Below, piece by piece: positions 63,913-64,000 of a stretch of 64,000 bases of DNA. Positions within the stretch are counted from its first letter, which is position 1. Each line of letters begins with the position of its first letter. Below the pieces are notes generated by a model. It had not been told where the DNA came from, did not search any database, and saw only the letters and a program-made list of their open reading frames with translations. The DNA is taken from contig CAJKLD010000007.1 in assembly GCA_905200645.1 (NCBI GenBank), positions 1 through 64,000 of the forward strand, given 5' to 3'. This stretch comes from an uncultured Phascolarctobacterium sp. Lineage in GTDB: Bacteria > Bacillota > Negativicutes > Acidaminococcales > Acidaminococcaceae. The position numbers and the translations under genes are program-made.

Positions 63913-64000
63913 AGGGGTAGTGACAACATACGAAAAGGTGATAAAATCTAATTAAAAATATGATAATCTAAAATGGGCTTGGCCGCGGTTCCTCTTCTTC
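63913..64000. other. Gene-free end of window
   Basis: 88 AT-rich bases with no convincing frame. The last 28 bases, with GGCCGCGG and CCTCTTCTTC, resemble the right half of the possible terminator at 61536-61577. Confidence 0.3.

Overview
The window looks like chromosome from a bacterium with a Firmicutes-type core that also builds an outer membrane, i.e. a member of the Negativicutes. On the Firmicutes side it carries CodY, RNase HIII, a LexA/SOS system and an L-box lysine riboswitch. On the outer-membrane side it carries an LptA/OstA-like periplasmic protein, an RND efflux pump with its periplasmic adaptor, and an ArnT-type glycosyltransferase. An Acidaminococcaceae genus such as Phascolarctobacterium would fit, but that is inference from gene content and moderate G+C, not something the sequence proves.

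Layout. 0-4.3 kb: an OstA-like gene facing left, then dnaG-rpoD and a CAT-anticodon tRNA. 4.5-14.9 kb: RND adaptor and pump, rnhC, then an envelope-sugar block (YdjC-type deacetylase, flippase-like membrane protein, NAD-dependent sugar epimerase, ArnT-like transferase) and an Asp/Glu racemase. 15-24.4 kb: nadE (leftward), ybaK, thrC, the nickel-pincer cofactor genes larB-larE-larC without larA, an unrecognised 520-residue protein and a zinc-ribbon membrane protein. 24.4-31.9 kb: pnp, dut and the lysine-riboswitch operon dapB-asd-lysC-dapA plus a CGGC-domain gene. 32-38.5 kb: purL, then hydF and a nicotinate phosphoribosyltransferase facing left. 38.6-46.5 kb: a diacylglycerol-glucosyltransferase-like gene, dprA, topA, trmFO, xerC, codY. 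46.6-53.2 kb: tkt, thiD-thiM-thiE, an EF-G-like GTPase. 53.3-56.2 kb: RNase P RNA, a GT2 glycosyltransferase, an NlpC/P60 hydrolase, tRNA-Pro/Gly/Arg and a ribbon-helix-helix protein. 56.3-61.2 kb: an M16C peptidase, an SseB-macro fusion and lexA.

From about 61.25 kb to the end the character changes: short, overlapping, broken, phage-like genes with a different codon choice (many AGA and CTA codons), a truncated IS3-family transposase, a broken M15 endolysin-like peptidase and an unknown acidic protein. This reads as a decaying prophage or other mobile segment.

Most of the window is ordinary housekeeping sequence with unusually readable regulation: many promoters match TTGACA-17-TATAAT closely and most operons end in clear intrinsic terminators. 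The less ordinary items are an EF-G paralogue whose P-loop lacks the Walker-A lysine, a LarC with a 31-histidine insertion, the SseB-macro fusion, the YdjC/flippase/epimerase/ArnT block that could be a lipid-linked sugar pathway, a perfect palindrome inside the rnpB promoter spacer, and the mosaic right end. I did not find a convincing wholly new defence or mobile system, and no CRISPR array.
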